64,000 nucleotides of DNA from Myxococcus hansupus (GCF_000280925.3 NZ_CP012109.1:3492501-3556500); one strand, 5' to 3'. Positions 38,357 through 47,749 are shown, counted from the stretch's first letter. The notes: generated by a model not told the origin, from the letters alone. Translations and numbers: made by a program.

Positions 38357-40045
38357 CTATAGTTTTTCCGTGTCTACCCTGGAAGCGCCCTGGCCCGGGG
38401 GTAGGGCTTGAAGCAGTCGCAGTTGCCTGGACGCTCCCCGAGGGAAGAACTTGATTTGACGCGGGCCGTCTTGGTTATCGACGGTGATTTCCAAGGGAAG
38501 GTCGGCGCGCCAGCCGTTGGCGAAGCGGTTGGAGTTCCGAAGGGACTTCAATTTCATGCCATTTCGAAGCCCAGCCCGAAATGCAGGGCCGGTGCGAAGC
38601 ACGCCCTTGATGGCGCTCTCCTTGAGCGACAGCTCGAGGTCGAATCCGGGGTCGAACGCGGGAACGGCGACGTTCCGGAAAGTGAATCCCGGGCCCAGCA
38701 CGCCAGGTGAGAGGGAGATGGGTTCTCCTCGCACGATGTGGCGTTCGAAGTCCGCGCGCGCATCGATTCCTTGGGCGGCCATGTGCGCGAAGAACGCGGA
38801 TTCACTCAAGGTGCCGCCAGCCCCCGCCACTCGCGCTGCGAGTTCCTTGATGAGCGCCGCCAGGCCTTGGGGGTTCCCTTTCGCCTTGAGCTGGAAGTCC
38901 CACTCGAGCGCGATCAACGCGCCCCGGTAGTAGGCGAGTTTCTTGGCCGCGGCATTGAAAGCGCCTTGCTTCGCGACGGAGACGATGGCGGCGTGGGTCG
39001 CGTCGCGGTGCGGATTGTCCGCCAGGTTGATGAGGTCGCTGTTCACGAGCGCCGCGAAGTCGTTCATCGACATCAGCCCGTCCACGACCAGGAGCTGACG
39101 CGCGAGGTACTCCGTGAACCCCTCACTGAACCACTGATGGCGGAACTGGGCTTCGCTCGGGTCGAGGGCGATGTCGAGCTGGCCCGGCACCCAGGTGTGG
39201 AACATCTCATGCGCCAGGATGAGATGAAGTTCACGCGGGGAGATGTCCTTCTTGGCGAAGCAGATGAAGGCGTTGTCCACGGCCGTTCCCGCGATGACGC
39301 CGCTGCGAGGCCGCAGCACGACGTGGAAGAAGGGCGGTGGGGCTCCGCCGAACGTCTGGCGCTGCGCGGTGACGATGCGTCGAATGGCGGCGAAGATGTC
39401 GTCGACGGGGCGGTCGAACGCGCCATCGATGAACACGGAGACTGGACGCCCCTGGACCTGGAAGGGCTCGAAGCCGCCGGCGCCTCCGCCCATCGCGAAG
39501 CTGGAGAGGGCCTCGTAACTGGCCGTTGCCTCGGTCCGAGTCGCGTCCGACCCCAGCGTCGAGTAGAACCGCCAGGCCTTGGGCGCGTCTTTCAATTCAA
39601 TGACGTGCGGTCTGGCTTGTCGCGGGTCGCCCATTCGCAGCAGCCATTGGCACCCGGCGACGTGGAAGTGACGCGGGCCGACATTGGGGCCGTACGCGAC
39701 TCCATCCATGACTTGCGGATCGAATGACAGGACGTATGTCAGGTTCACGCGGCCATCTGGCCCCGGAGTGACGTGACGCTCGCTGGCATCCGTGCCAGCC
39801 GTGACGACGGTCCCGTGCTCTCCGGAGAGCGTCTTGACGAAGCGTTCGATGTCTGGCGTGCCGTAGCAGTCCTGGGGAAGCCCGAGGGACACCGGCCCCT
39901 CTTTGTCTGGCTTGAACCGCAGGGAGACCTTCAGGTCGGTGCGATCCTGCCCGGGGAGCGGCCTCACCTGGTAATGGAGCGGTGTCGGCACCGAGGGCTG
40001 TGTCGCTCCGAGAAGTGTGAGGGTGAGGAGGAGATTGACGCGCAT
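38357..40045 (-). CDS. Secreted M61-like metallopeptidase of the lanthipeptide operon
   Basis: A 562-residue gluzincin-type peptidase with an N-terminal signal peptide (VNLLLTLTLLGA). The zinc motif is H279-E-M-F-H283-TW and the third ligand is E308 in SEGFTEYLARQ, as in M61 glycyl aminopeptidases. The C-terminal 130 residues look PDZ-like (GVLRTGPAFRAGLRNGMKL), also typical of M61. It is the first gene of the same-strand operon, ten bases before the first HlyD gene. It could trim residual leader residues from the exported peptide, for example the LEGG stretch, or confer resistance. Both ideas are inference. Confidence 0.85.
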   Translation of the reverse strand: MRVNLLLTLTLLGATQPSVPTPLHYQVRPLPGQDRTDLKVSLRFKPDKEGPVSLGLPQDCYGTPDIERFVKTLSGEHGTVVTAGTDASERHVTPGPDGRVNLTYVLSFDPQVMDGVAYGPNVGPRHFHVAGCQWLLRMGDPRQARPHVIELKDAPKAWRFYSTLGSDATRTEATASYEALSSFAMGGGAGGFEPFQVQGRPVSVFIDGAFDRPVDDIFAAIRRIVTAQRQTFGGAPPPFFHVVLRPRSGVIAGTAVDNAFICFAKKDISPRELHLILAHEMFHTWVPGQLDIALDPSEAQFRHQWFSEGFTEYLARQLLVVDGLMSMNDFAALVNSDLINLADNPHRDATHAAIVSVAKQGAFNAAAKKLAYYRGALIALEWDFQLKAKGNPQGLAALIKELAARVAGAGGTLSESAFFAHMAAQGIDARADFERHIVRGEPISLSPGVLGPGFTFRNVAVPAFDPGFDLELSLKESAIKGVLRTGPAFRAGLRNGMKLKSLRNSNRFANGWRADLPLEITVDNQDGPRQIKFFPRGASRQLRLLQALPPGQGASRVDTEKL

Positions 40046-40257
40046 GCGTGCCCGGAGGGGTGTCCAATCGCGGCAATGCTACTCACGGATGAGAGGACTT
40101 GCCACGCGGGACGGGTCGGCGACTGTGGTTTTCTGTGAGGCCAAGGCGCTGTCCTGGGTGACCTACCTCTCCAGGAGGATGTTCAAAGGAGAGGGCTCGC
40201 GAGAACCTCCGCGCCGCCCTGCACCCGCCGGGGCCCATTCGATTGAGAGGAGAGTCC

Positions 40258-41250
40258 ATGCCACTGCCATTCATTCCCGTGGTGATTGGTGTCGCCGCCC
40301 TGCTTGGGTATGGCGGAAAGAAGAGCTACGACGGCGTCCAGGCCATGAGGGAAGCCAAGGCCATTGGTGAAGAGGCCGAAGAGCTTCATCGTGAGTGGAT
40401 TGCCCGCCTGGAAGACGCGCGCTCGCTGCTCCAGCTCAAGTTGGACGCCCTGGAATCACAGCGGAAGACCGTGACGGACACCACGTTCCGGCGCCTCTTC
40501 GACTTTCTGGAGCGGCTGGAACACAAGGCCCGGCTGTCCGCGCTGGAGAGCCTCGGGGCCCTCGGCGTGACGCGCGAGGAGGTGGGCCGTTTCACCGCCC
40601 AGTATCTGGAAGCGGGCGGAGCGCTGTCGGGCGCGGTCGCGGCGAGCCTCACCGGCGCGGGGGCGAGCGCGGTGACCACCAGTCTGGTCACCACCTTCGC
40701 GACCGCGGGGACGGGGACCGCCCTGTCCGGTCTGTCGGGCGCGGCGGCGAACAGCGCGCTGCTCGCGTGGCTCGGCGGAGGCTCGCTCGCGACGGGCGGC
40801 TTCGGCGTGGCGGGGGGCGCCGTCGTCCTGGGTGGAATCGCCCTGGCCCCGGCGGCGGTCGTCGCGGGCTTCGTCATCGCCAGGGAAGGTGAGAAGGCGA
40901 AGACGAAGGCCGAGGAGTTCGCGGCCGAGGTGGAGCGGGTGGTGGCGCAGCTTCAAGCGGCCGTCGAGCTCCTGGGCCGGGCGGGCCTCCGTGTCGACGA
41001 GTTGCGGGAGGTCACCGCGGCGCTCGACCTGCGCGCCAACCGCGCCATCGATGCCCTCTGGGCACTGGACGGCACATTCGACCCGGCCAACGACGAGCAC
41101 CTGCGCCAGTTCGCCACGGCGATGCAGCTCGCCAAGGCGGAGAGTGAGCTGCTCCGCGTGGCCATCTTCACGTCCGAGGGCAACATCAACGAGCAGGCGG
41201 AGGCCCTGCTGTCGCAGCAGCGCCAGTTCCTCCAGGAGTCCTTCGTATGA
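40258..41250 (+). CDS. Glycine-rich membrane protein flanked by coiled coils, unknown function
   Basis: A 330-residue protein from the ATG at 40258 (GGAGAG ribosome site). After a hydrophobic N-terminus (VVIGVAALLGYGG) comes a long helical region (about 25-115). A striking stretch of Gly/Ala/Ser/Thr-rich hydrophobic sequence follows at about 120-210 (SGAVAASLTGAGAS, LLAWLGGGSLATGG, AVVLGGIALAPAAVVAGFV), suggesting membrane hairpins with glycine-zipper packing. Another coiled coil ends the protein. I do not recognise an established family. It overlaps the next gene by four bases (ATGA), so the two act together. A membrane-remodelling or pore-related role is possible. Confidence 0.65.
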   Translation: MPLPFIPVVIGVAALLGYGGKKSYDGVQAMREAKAIGEEAEELHREWIARLEDARSLLQLKLDALESQRKTVTDTTFRRLFDFLERLEHKARLSALESLGALGVTREEVGRFTAQYLEAGGALSGAVAASLTGAGASAVTTSLVTTFATAGTGTALSGLSGAAANSALLAWLGGGSLATGGFGVAGGAVVLGGIALAPAAVVAGFVIAREGEKAKTKAEEFAAEVERVVAQLQAAVELLGRAGLRVDELREVTAALDLRANRAIDALWALDGTFDPANDEHLRQFATAMQLAKAESELLRVAIFTSEGNINEQAEALLSQQRQFLQESFV

Positions 41251-41642
41251 CGGTCGCGACGCTGGCGAAGGGGCAGACGCCCGGGATTGCCGAGGTGCTG
41301 GACGGCCTGAAGACGGTGGCCGACTGCATCCGGGACATCCACAAGGAGAAGACCGAGCAGGTCCGCATCCAGATGGCGGCGCACGTCGACGTGGAGCGCA
41401 TCCACGCCAACCGTGACGTCCTGCTCCACTATCTGGACCGTTCCTTCGACGAGCGGAAGGAGAACTTCCGTCAGCTCTTCGAGCGGCTCGACACCGCCAT
41501 CGCCACGAACAACCCCCAGCTCACGGGGGCCCTCCTGGAGTCGGTGCTGAAGCTCGCGGACTCCTCCCCGTTCAAGGCGCTCGCCGACGTGGCCTCGACG
41601 CGTGAGGTGTTGAGCGAAAAGGGCAAGGAGTGGCAGTTCTAG
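41247..41642 (+). CDS. Helical partner protein of the preceding membrane gene
   Basis: A 131-residue, entirely helical, soluble protein with no cysteine-rich or catalytic motif. Notable segments are LDGLKTVADCIRDIHKEKTEQVRIQMAAH and LDRSFDERKENFRQLFERLD, which look like coiled-coil helices. Its ATG overlaps the stop of the glycine-rich membrane gene, implying strict co-expression. It may bind the coiled coils of that protein. No family recognised. Confidence 0.65.
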   Translation: MTVATLAKGQTPGIAEVLDGLKTVADCIRDIHKEKTEQVRIQMAAHVDVERIHANRDVLLHYLDRSFDERKENFRQLFERLDTAIATNNPQLTGALLESVLKLADSSPFKALADVASTREVLSEKGKEWQF

Positions 41643-41657
41643 CGAGCGCGACGTGTC

Positions 41658-41691
41658 CTGGGGCGGGGCCCATGAGGCCCCGCAATCCCAG
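41658..41691. terminator. Bidirectional terminator hairpin between convergent genes
   Basis: A perfect eight-base stem GCGGGGCC/GGCCCCGC (41663-41670, 41676-41683) with loop CATGA is extended by CTGGG/CCCAG. It lies exactly between two converging stops. Confidence 0.75.
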
Positions 41692-41697
41692 ACACGG

Positions 41698-43848
41698 CTA
41701 CCTGCGCGGAAAGTGTGGATACACGTCCTCGGAGAGGACCTGGCGCAGCTTGGGGAAGTTCAGCGCCCACTTCACGCCCAGCCGCCACGGGGCGAACAGC
41801 ACGGGCGGCACCCGGGGGAGCAGCGTCTGGGGCCACTCGAGGTAGGCCTGTTCGATGGCGTCCATGTCCAGGTCCTTCTCCACGTCCACGCAGTACGGCG
41901 CCTCGTTGCCGGGCGGCAGGCCGTCGAGGATGTCGGGAAGGACGGCGGGCAGGAACGTGGTGTGGAGCGTCATGCCCACGTCGAACTGGGGGCTGCCCAA
42001 CCGGCAGATGGGGCCCTTCTCCAGGTTCTCCGAGTCGAAGATCCACACTTCGGAGCCCGTGGAGGCGGCGGGCAGGTCGGGCGTCGGGTCCGCCACCACG
42101 AGCGCCACCAGGTAGCCCTTCCAGTGTGGGACGGCGGGCATCCGCGCGCTGGGCACGAACTGCGGCGCGAAGCCGAACCAGCCGGTGGGCAGCACGTAGC
42201 CCTCGAAGCGGCCCGAATGGACGAAGAACTTGAAGAAGCTCGCCGCGCGGCCGTCGCGGATGGGCAGGCCGTCCTTGGAGCCCACCACCGGCTTGTAGAG
42301 CTGGTAGATGCGCTCCGGAATCATGTCCGCGGTGAAGCCGTCCGAGTTGAAGTACACCGCGAGCTCCGACAGTGGCACGGAGCCGTTCATCGCGTTGCCG
42401 GCCAGCCGGAGGTGGGTCTCCAGCTCGCCATTCACCAGGCCCGCGTTGGAGAACACCGTCAGGCCCCACGTGAAGTCGTCGTGCGAGTGCAGCCGGGATT
42501 CGATGCGCAGCCGCTTCATGTCGATGCGGTGCACGCCCAACGCGCTGCGGGTGACGGGCACGGCGGTGGGCATGCCCTCCTGCCAGTCCTGCACGTGGTT
42601 GCCATTGATGAGCTTCTCGCCGGCCTCCAGCGTGTGTGACAGGTCCTCGGTGGGGGAGTGCCCCGCGACGAGCGTGATGACGTCGTCCGGGTTCTCGTAG
42701 AGCGCGGCGAAGTGCAGCCCGCCGCCACCGGACGTGAAGCGGTACGCGGGGATGAAGGGCGGCTTGTCCGCGTCCAGGGTGCCCGGCGAGGGCGTGAGGT
42801 CCGCGCGCCGAATCACCCAGAACACCGCCTGCGGCGCGGAGGGCTTCGCCGTCAGCCACTCCACCGCGCGCTGCACGCGGGGCGCCCAGGGCACCGCCGC
42901 CTGCGCGGCGATCTGCCAGAAGTTGATGGGGAAATTCGAATCCAGCAGCACCACGAAGTCGCGCGTGGAGGCAATCTGATGCAGCGACGACGCCACCACC
43001 GGTTCGCCCGTGGATGCGTCCCGCAGCGCCCAGTGGTGCAGCCGGTTCTCCCGCGTGTCCCAGCTCACCAGTTGCGTGAAGCCGGAGCCCAGGGGCCACT
43101 TGGGCGCGTGGTTGGTGAAGAAGAGGCGGGGCCGCTGGCGCTGGGGCTCCTCGGTGGAGAGCGCCTGGGCGGGCTCGGGGTCGAACGCGGGGTGGGCGGT
43201 GCTCTGCAACAGCGGAAAGGCCCACGGCGTGGGGAGAGCGCGCTTCCACTCCCGCAGGTAGCCCAGCGGGGTGTACGCCTTCAGCGTCTTCGGGTGGATG
43301 GCCCAGGGACGTCCCGCGTCCGTGGTGACCAGCAGCATGCGCTCGCCCTCGACGAGGAAGGGCGCGGTGTTGGGCGTCTCCTGGGGCCCCAGCGTGATGG
43401 AGACATCCGCCAGTGTCGTCTCGCGGAAGCGGTTGAGCAGCCGCGTCACCGGGCCTCGAGCGGTGGCGCCCGCGTCCACCTCCTGGCGCGCGTAGTACGA
43501 CGGCGTCCGCATGGTGGCGGAGGTGAACGTCGCGCCTTCCTCCCTGAAGGTCAGCCGCAGCACCAGCCCATCCGAGGCCAGGGCCGGCGAGCCCGAGTGC
43601 ACGCTGGGACCCGCGACATAGATGTGACCTTGCAGGTCTTGCGGCAGCGTGCCGGCGAGCACCTGGAGGGGCGCGTTCGCGTACTCCACCGGGCTGGTGG
43701 TCATCGCCTTGCGCGGCATGCCGGGCCTGAGGCCCGGAGGGACCGCGAGCCCCGGGAGCGCATGGCCATCCGGTTCGGGGCGCGCGGACTGCTGCACTTC
43801 GGGGAGCACGCGTTCGGGATGAAGCGGTGTGGCGACCGTGTCAGGCAT
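41698..43848 (-). CDS. Carotenoid oxygenase (RPE65/CCD family) protein
   Basis: A 716-residue member of the carotenoid cleavage oxygenase family, which cuts carotenoid or stilbene double bonds with a non-haem iron held by four histidines. The seven-bladed propeller blocks include GHIYVAGPSVHSGSPAL, FTNHAPKWPLGSG, GGGLHFAALYENPDDV and DVGMTLHTTFLPA. Four well-spaced candidate His ligands can be seen but not assigned with certainty. It is longer than typical members (about 480-550). The start at 43848 has GGAGG close upstream. It may act on products of the phytoene desaturase pathway, but it is 14 kb away and not co-regulated by any visible feature. Confidence 0.8.
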   Translation of the reverse strand: MPDTVATPLHPERVLPEVQQSARPEPDGHALPGLAVPPGLRPGMPRKAMTTSPVEYANAPLQVLAGTLPQDLQGHIYVAGPSVHSGSPALASDGLVLRLTFREEGATFTSATMRTPSYYARQEVDAGATARGPVTRLLNRFRETTLADVSITLGPQETPNTAPFLVEGERMLLVTTDAGRPWAIHPKTLKAYTPLGYLREWKRALPTPWAFPLLQSTAHPAFDPEPAQALSTEEPQRQRPRLFFTNHAPKWPLGSGFTQLVSWDTRENRLHHWALRDASTGEPVVASSLHQIASTRDFVVLLDSNFPINFWQIAAQAAVPWAPRVQRAVEWLTAKPSAPQAVFWVIRRADLTPSPGTLDADKPPFIPAYRFTSGGGGLHFAALYENPDDVITLVAGHSPTEDLSHTLEAGEKLINGNHVQDWQEGMPTAVPVTRSALGVHRIDMKRLRIESRLHSHDDFTWGLTVFSNAGLVNGELETHLRLAGNAMNGSVPLSELAVYFNSDGFTADMIPERIYQLYKPVVGSKDGLPIRDGRAASFFKFFVHSGRFEGYVLPTGWFGFAPQFVPSARMPAVPHWKGYLVALVVADPTPDLPAASTGSEVWIFDSENLEKGPICRLGSPQFDVGMTLHTTFLPAVLPDILDGLPPGNEAPYCVDVEKDLDMDAIEQAYLEWPQTLLPRVPPVLFAPWRLGVKWALNFPKLRQVLSEDVYPHFPRR

Positions 43849-44041
43849 GACGCCTCCATGGGTTGGGTGAGTGCACGCCGTGTCGAACTCGAGGGCGGGG
43901 GACCGTACCACGCGTGCGGTGCCGCTCGGGCGTGTGCGGAGGGGTTGGCTGCTGTGCGAGGAAGCAGCATGCAGTACACCGGAACAAGACGGCGTGAGAC
44001 ACTCGCGACTTCTCGCGGACGGTGCTCCCGAGGCCCTCACC

Positions 44042-46018
44042 ATGGATGAAAACTCGCACTCCGAGCAGCAGGTGGTTGGCGACCGGTACGTGCTGGAGCG
44101 GCGGCTCGCGGGGGGCGGCATGGGCACCATCTGGGTGGCCCTGGATCCCAAGCTGCAACGGCGCGTGGCCCTCAAGCTGATGGCGTCCCATTGCGCGCCG
44201 GCGCCGCGCGCGCGGCAGCAGTTCGAATGGGAAGCCCAGGCCATCGCCCGGCTCCAGAACCCGCACGTCATCCAGGTCCACGACTGCGACCTCTCCGGCG
44301 AGACGCCCTACATCGTCATGGAGTGGCTGGTGGGCGAGGACCTGGAGGCCCTGCTGCACCGCCGGGGCCGCCTGTCCCTGGCCATGGTGGAGCGGCTGGT
44401 GACGGAGGCGTCCCGCGCGCTCACGGCCGCGCACGCGGCGGGCGTCCTCCACCGCGACCTCAAGCCCGCGAACCTCTTCCTCGCCCGCACGGAGCATGGC
44501 GAGCAGGTGAAGGTGCTCGACTTCGGCCTCGCGCTGCTCATGTCCGGTGGCACGGCCCGGCCGCATCCGGAAGAGGAGATGGCGGGCACGCCGCGCTACA
44601 TGAGCCCCGAGCAGCTCCGGGGCCTGGAGCCCCGGTTGGACCACCGGTGCGATTTGTGGGCGCTCGCGGTGGTGGCCTACCGCGCCGTGACGGGGCAGCA
44701 CCCCTTTCCACTGGAGTCCCTGCGGCAGATGCGCCTGGGCAACGTGCCGCCTCCGCCCGCGGCGCCGTCCAGCCTGTCACCGGAGCTGGGCGCGGAGGTG
44801 GATGCCTTCTTCGCGCGCGCGCTGGACGTGGACCCCGCGCGCCGCTTCCAGTCCGCGCACGAGTTCGCGTCCGGCCTGACGAACGCGGTGGAGGCGGGCC
44901 GGCCCTCGCGTCCAGCCAAGATTCTGGTGGTCGACGACGAGCCGGACATCGTCGTGTTGATGGAGCAGAGCTTCCGCAAGCAGATCCGCCGCAATGTCTA
45001 TCAATTCCTCTTCGCCGCGGATGGTGAGGAGGCCTTGGAGGAGCTGCGCCAGCATCCCGACACCGAGGTCGTGCTCTGCGACATCAACATGCCGCGCATG
45101 GACGGGCTGACCTTCCTCTCCCGCGTGGGAGAGATCAGCTCGCTGACCCGGGTGGTCATCGTCTCGGCGTACGGCGACATGAGCAACATCCGCACGGCGA
45201 TGAACCGGGGCGCGTTCGACTTCATCACCAAGCCCATCGACTTCCCGGACCTCGAGGCCACGCTCGTCAAGACGCTGAAGCACGTGCGCGAGCTGCGCCG
45301 CACGGTGCGCTACACCGAGGAGAACGGCTTGCTGCGCATGTTCGTCCCCGGCGGCGTGCTGGAGCGGCTGCCGCCGTTGCTCCAGGGCTCGGACGCCATG
45401 GCGGGGGAGTGGGTGGACGGCACGGTGGTGTTCATCGACGTGGACGCCTTCACGGCGGTGCTCCACCAGCAGCCCCCGCCGGAGTCGCTGCGCCGCCTCA
45501 ACGCCAACTTCGAGGCCATTGTCCCGGAGCTGCTCGCGCGCGGGGGCACGGTGGACAAGTTCATGGGAGACGCGGTGATGGCCGTCTTCCGAGGGCCGGG
45601 GCACGTGGACCTGGCCCTGGAGGCCTGCCTCGCCATCCGACGGCAATTGGAGGCGCTGACGGCGCGCGGTGGCGACGGCGCGCCCTACGCCCACGGCGTC
45701 TGCATGGGCTTGGACTCGGGGGAGCTGGTGTCCGGCAGCGTGGGGGCCAAGGCCTCGGGCCGGCTGGACTACACCGTGCTGGGCGACGTGGTGAACACGG
45801 CCGCGCGGCTGGCGGTGCGAGCGGGGCGGGGGCAGGTGCTGCTCAGCCCCCGGGCCCGGGAGCGCGTCCGTGACGCCTTCGAGCTCCGGACGCTGGAGGA
45901 CGGCCTCTTCGAGTTGGTGGGCCGGGAGGGTGACGCGTCGTCCTTGCGCCCGGAGGACTCCACGCGCTTCGTGCCCCTGGAGGCCCCGGCGGTGAGCCGG
46001 AGCACCCCGCGGGGCTGA
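44042..46018 (+). CDS. Ser/Thr kinase - receiver - class III nucleotide cyclase fusion
   Basis: A 658-residue soluble signalling protein. The kinase (15-280) is intact: K45 in RVALKLM, HRDLKPANLF with D139 and DFG at 160-162. The receiver (292-410) has VVDDEPD and D347 in VVLCDINMPRMDG. The cyclase (about 455-640) has metal-binding D466 in VVFIDVDAF and D510 in DKFMGDAVMAVF, plus the DYTVLGDVVNTAARL segment typical of bacterial adenylate cyclases. Phosphorylation by a Hanks-type kinase and aspartate phosphorelay could thus both gate second-messenger production within one chain. The start at 44042 fits a kinase N-terminus. Confidence 0.88.
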   Translation: MDENSHSEQQVVGDRYVLERRLAGGGMGTIWVALDPKLQRRVALKLMASHCAPAPRARQQFEWEAQAIARLQNPHVIQVHDCDLSGETPYIVMEWLVGEDLEALLHRRGRLSLAMVERLVTEASRALTAAHAAGVLHRDLKPANLFLARTEHGEQVKVLDFGLALLMSGGTARPHPEEEMAGTPRYMSPEQLRGLEPRLDHRCDLWALAVVAYRAVTGQHPFPLESLRQMRLGNVPPPPAAPSSLSPELGAEVDAFFARALDVDPARRFQSAHEFASGLTNAVEAGRPSRPAKILVVDDEPDIVVLMEQSFRKQIRRNVYQFLFAADGEEALEELRQHPDTEVVLCDINMPRMDGLTFLSRVGEISSLTRVVIVSAYGDMSNIRTAMNRGAFDFITKPIDFPDLEATLVKTLKHVRELRRTVRYTEENGLLRMFVPGGVLERLPPLLQGSDAMAGEWVDGTVVFIDVDAFTAVLHQQPPPESLRRLNANFEAIVPELLARGGTVDKFMGDAVMAVFRGPGHVDLALEACLAIRRQLEALTARGGDGAPYAHGVCMGLDSGELVSGSVGAKASGRLDYTVLGDVVNTAARLAVRAGRGQVLLSPRARERVRDAFELRTLEDGLFELVGREGDASSLRPEDSTRFVPLEAPAVSRSTPRG

Positions 46019-46032
46019 AGCGGGGAGGGCGC

Positions 46033-47553
46033 TCAGGCCTGGGTGACGCGCACGGTGGTCTTCATCTCGCGGCCCGAGGCCGGGTCGCGGGCGCGCATGG
46101 TGAGGATGCCTTCCACGTTCACGTCGAAGGTGATCTCCACCTGTGCGCTGCCGGCGCGGCCGGGCTGGATGCCGGAGAAGGTGAACTCTCCCAGCATGTC
46201 GTTGCGCGCCACCATGTCGTTGTCGCCCTGGAAGATGCGCACGGCGAGCTCGGTCTGGTTGTCCATGCTGGTGGTGGCCAGCAGGGCCTTCGCGTTGGGA
46301 ATGGCCGCGTTGCGCGGGAAGACGACGTGGAAGGCGCCGCCGGCCTTCTCCAGGCCAATGGCCATGGGAATCACATCCAGCAACTGGATGCGCAGGTTGG
46401 TGTCGTCCTGCAGCGAGTGCGCGTAGAGCGCCGCGCCAATGGCCACGGCCTCGTCCGGGTGCACGCCCTTGCTGGGTGGCTTGCCGAAGAACTTCGTCAG
46501 GCGGTCCTGGACGATGGGCATGCGCGTCTGCCCGCCCACCAGCATGACCTCGTCGACGTCCTTGGTGGACAACCCGGAGTCCACCAGCACGCGCGCCACC
46601 ATTTGCAGGGTGCGGTCCACGAGCTGGTTGGTGAGCTGCTCCAGCATCTTTCGGGTGAACTTCATCTCGATGTTCAGGGGCTGGCCCTGGGAGGTCATCG
46701 TGATGAAGGGGATGTTGAAGGGGACTTCCTCGCGCGCGGACAGGTCGATCTTCGTGCGCTCGGCCAGGTCCTTGATGCGCTGCATGGCCACCGGGTCCGT
46801 GGCGAGGTCGATGCCCGTCTTCGCCGCGAAGTCCTTGAGGACGTGGTGGATGATGGCGTTGTCGAAGTCGATGCCGCCCAGGAACACGTCACCGCCGGTG
46901 GACTTCACCTCGAAGACGCGGTCGCGAATCTCGATGATGGAGACGTCGAAGGTGCCGCCGCCCAGGTCGTAGATGACGACCTTCTCCTTGAGGCCCTTGC
47001 CCACGCCGTAGGCCAGCGCGGCCGCGGTGGGCTCGTTGATGATGCGGACGACCTCCAGGTCGATGAGCTTGCCCGCGTCCTTCACCGACTGGCGCTGCCG
47101 GTCGTTGAAGTAGGCCGGCACCGTCACCACCGCCCGCTTGATGGGCATCTTCAGGTAGTTGGAGGCGACCTCGCGAATCTTGCCGAGAATCTTGGCGCTG
47201 ATCTCCTGGAGGGTGAACTCCTTCTTCCCCACATCCAGGGTGACGTCGCTCTTCTTTCCGGGGCGCATGTTGTACGCCACGACCTTCTTCATCGTGTCGA
47301 CGACTTCGCTGCCGAACCCCCGGCCCACCAGCCGCTTCGAACCGTAGACGGTGTTGCGCGGGTTGAGCTGCCACTGGCGCTTGGCCTCGTAGCCGATGAG
47401 CTCGTTCCCCTTGTCGTCGATCGCGAAGATCGAGGGGATGGTGTACTCGCCGCCCTTGTAGGGGATGAGCTTGACGTTCCCGCTGTCCTCGACGATCGCC
47501 GCGCACGAGTTGGTCGTGCCGAGGTCGATGCCGATGATGGGCTCCTTGTGCAT
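46033..47553 (-). CDS. Hsp70/DnaK-family chaperone lacking the C-terminal lid
   Basis: A 506-residue Hsp70. The ATPase domain has the phosphate-1 motif IGIDLGTTNSCAAI, phosphate-2 VVIYDLGGGTFDVS and adenosine motif VMLVGGQTRMP. The beta-sandwich substrate-binding domain is present (ending ILTMRARDPASGREMK), but the chain stops there. The alpha-helical lid and EEVD-like tail of DnaK (about 600-640 residues) are absent. Lidless DnaK paralogues occur in Myxococcus, where some (SglK, StkA) affect social motility. A specific match cannot be claimed. It is divergent from prkA. Confidence 0.88.
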   Translation of the reverse strand: MHKEPIIGIDLGTTNSCAAIVEDSGNVKLIPYKGGEYTIPSIFAIDDKGNELIGYEAKRQWQLNPRNTVYGSKRLVGRGFGSEVVDTMKKVVAYNMRPGKKSDVTLDVGKKEFTLQEISAKILGKIREVASNYLKMPIKRAVVTVPAYFNDRQRQSVKDAGKLIDLEVVRIINEPTAAALAYGVGKGLKEKVVIYDLGGGTFDVSIIEIRDRVFEVKSTGGDVFLGGIDFDNAIIHHVLKDFAAKTGIDLATDPVAMQRIKDLAERTKIDLSAREEVPFNIPFITMTSQGQPLNIEMKFTRKMLEQLTNQLVDRTLQMVARVLVDSGLSTKDVDEVMLVGGQTRMPIVQDRLTKFFGKPPSKGVHPDEAVAIGAALYAHSLQDDTNLRIQLLDVIPMAIGLEKAGGAFHVVFPRNAAIPNAKALLATTSMDNQTELAVRIFQGDNDMVARNDMLGEFTFSGIQPGRAGSAQVEITFDVNVEGILTMRARDPASGREMKTTVRVTQA

Positions 47554-47749
47554 CGTGCTTGGACTCCGGGTGGGTAGGCCGCAGAGGAAGAAAAGACCGT
47601 AGCGCACCCTCGCGTCGCGCGCGAGTTCACACACCGCGACGTTTGCCGCTCCCCGGGAATGCCGGCCAGGGTTACCTGCTTCCCCTGGTGGCCAGCATAT
47701 CGTTCCGTGTGCCCGGCAGGGGGCCGGCGGCGCGTGCCCCAGCCGACAA

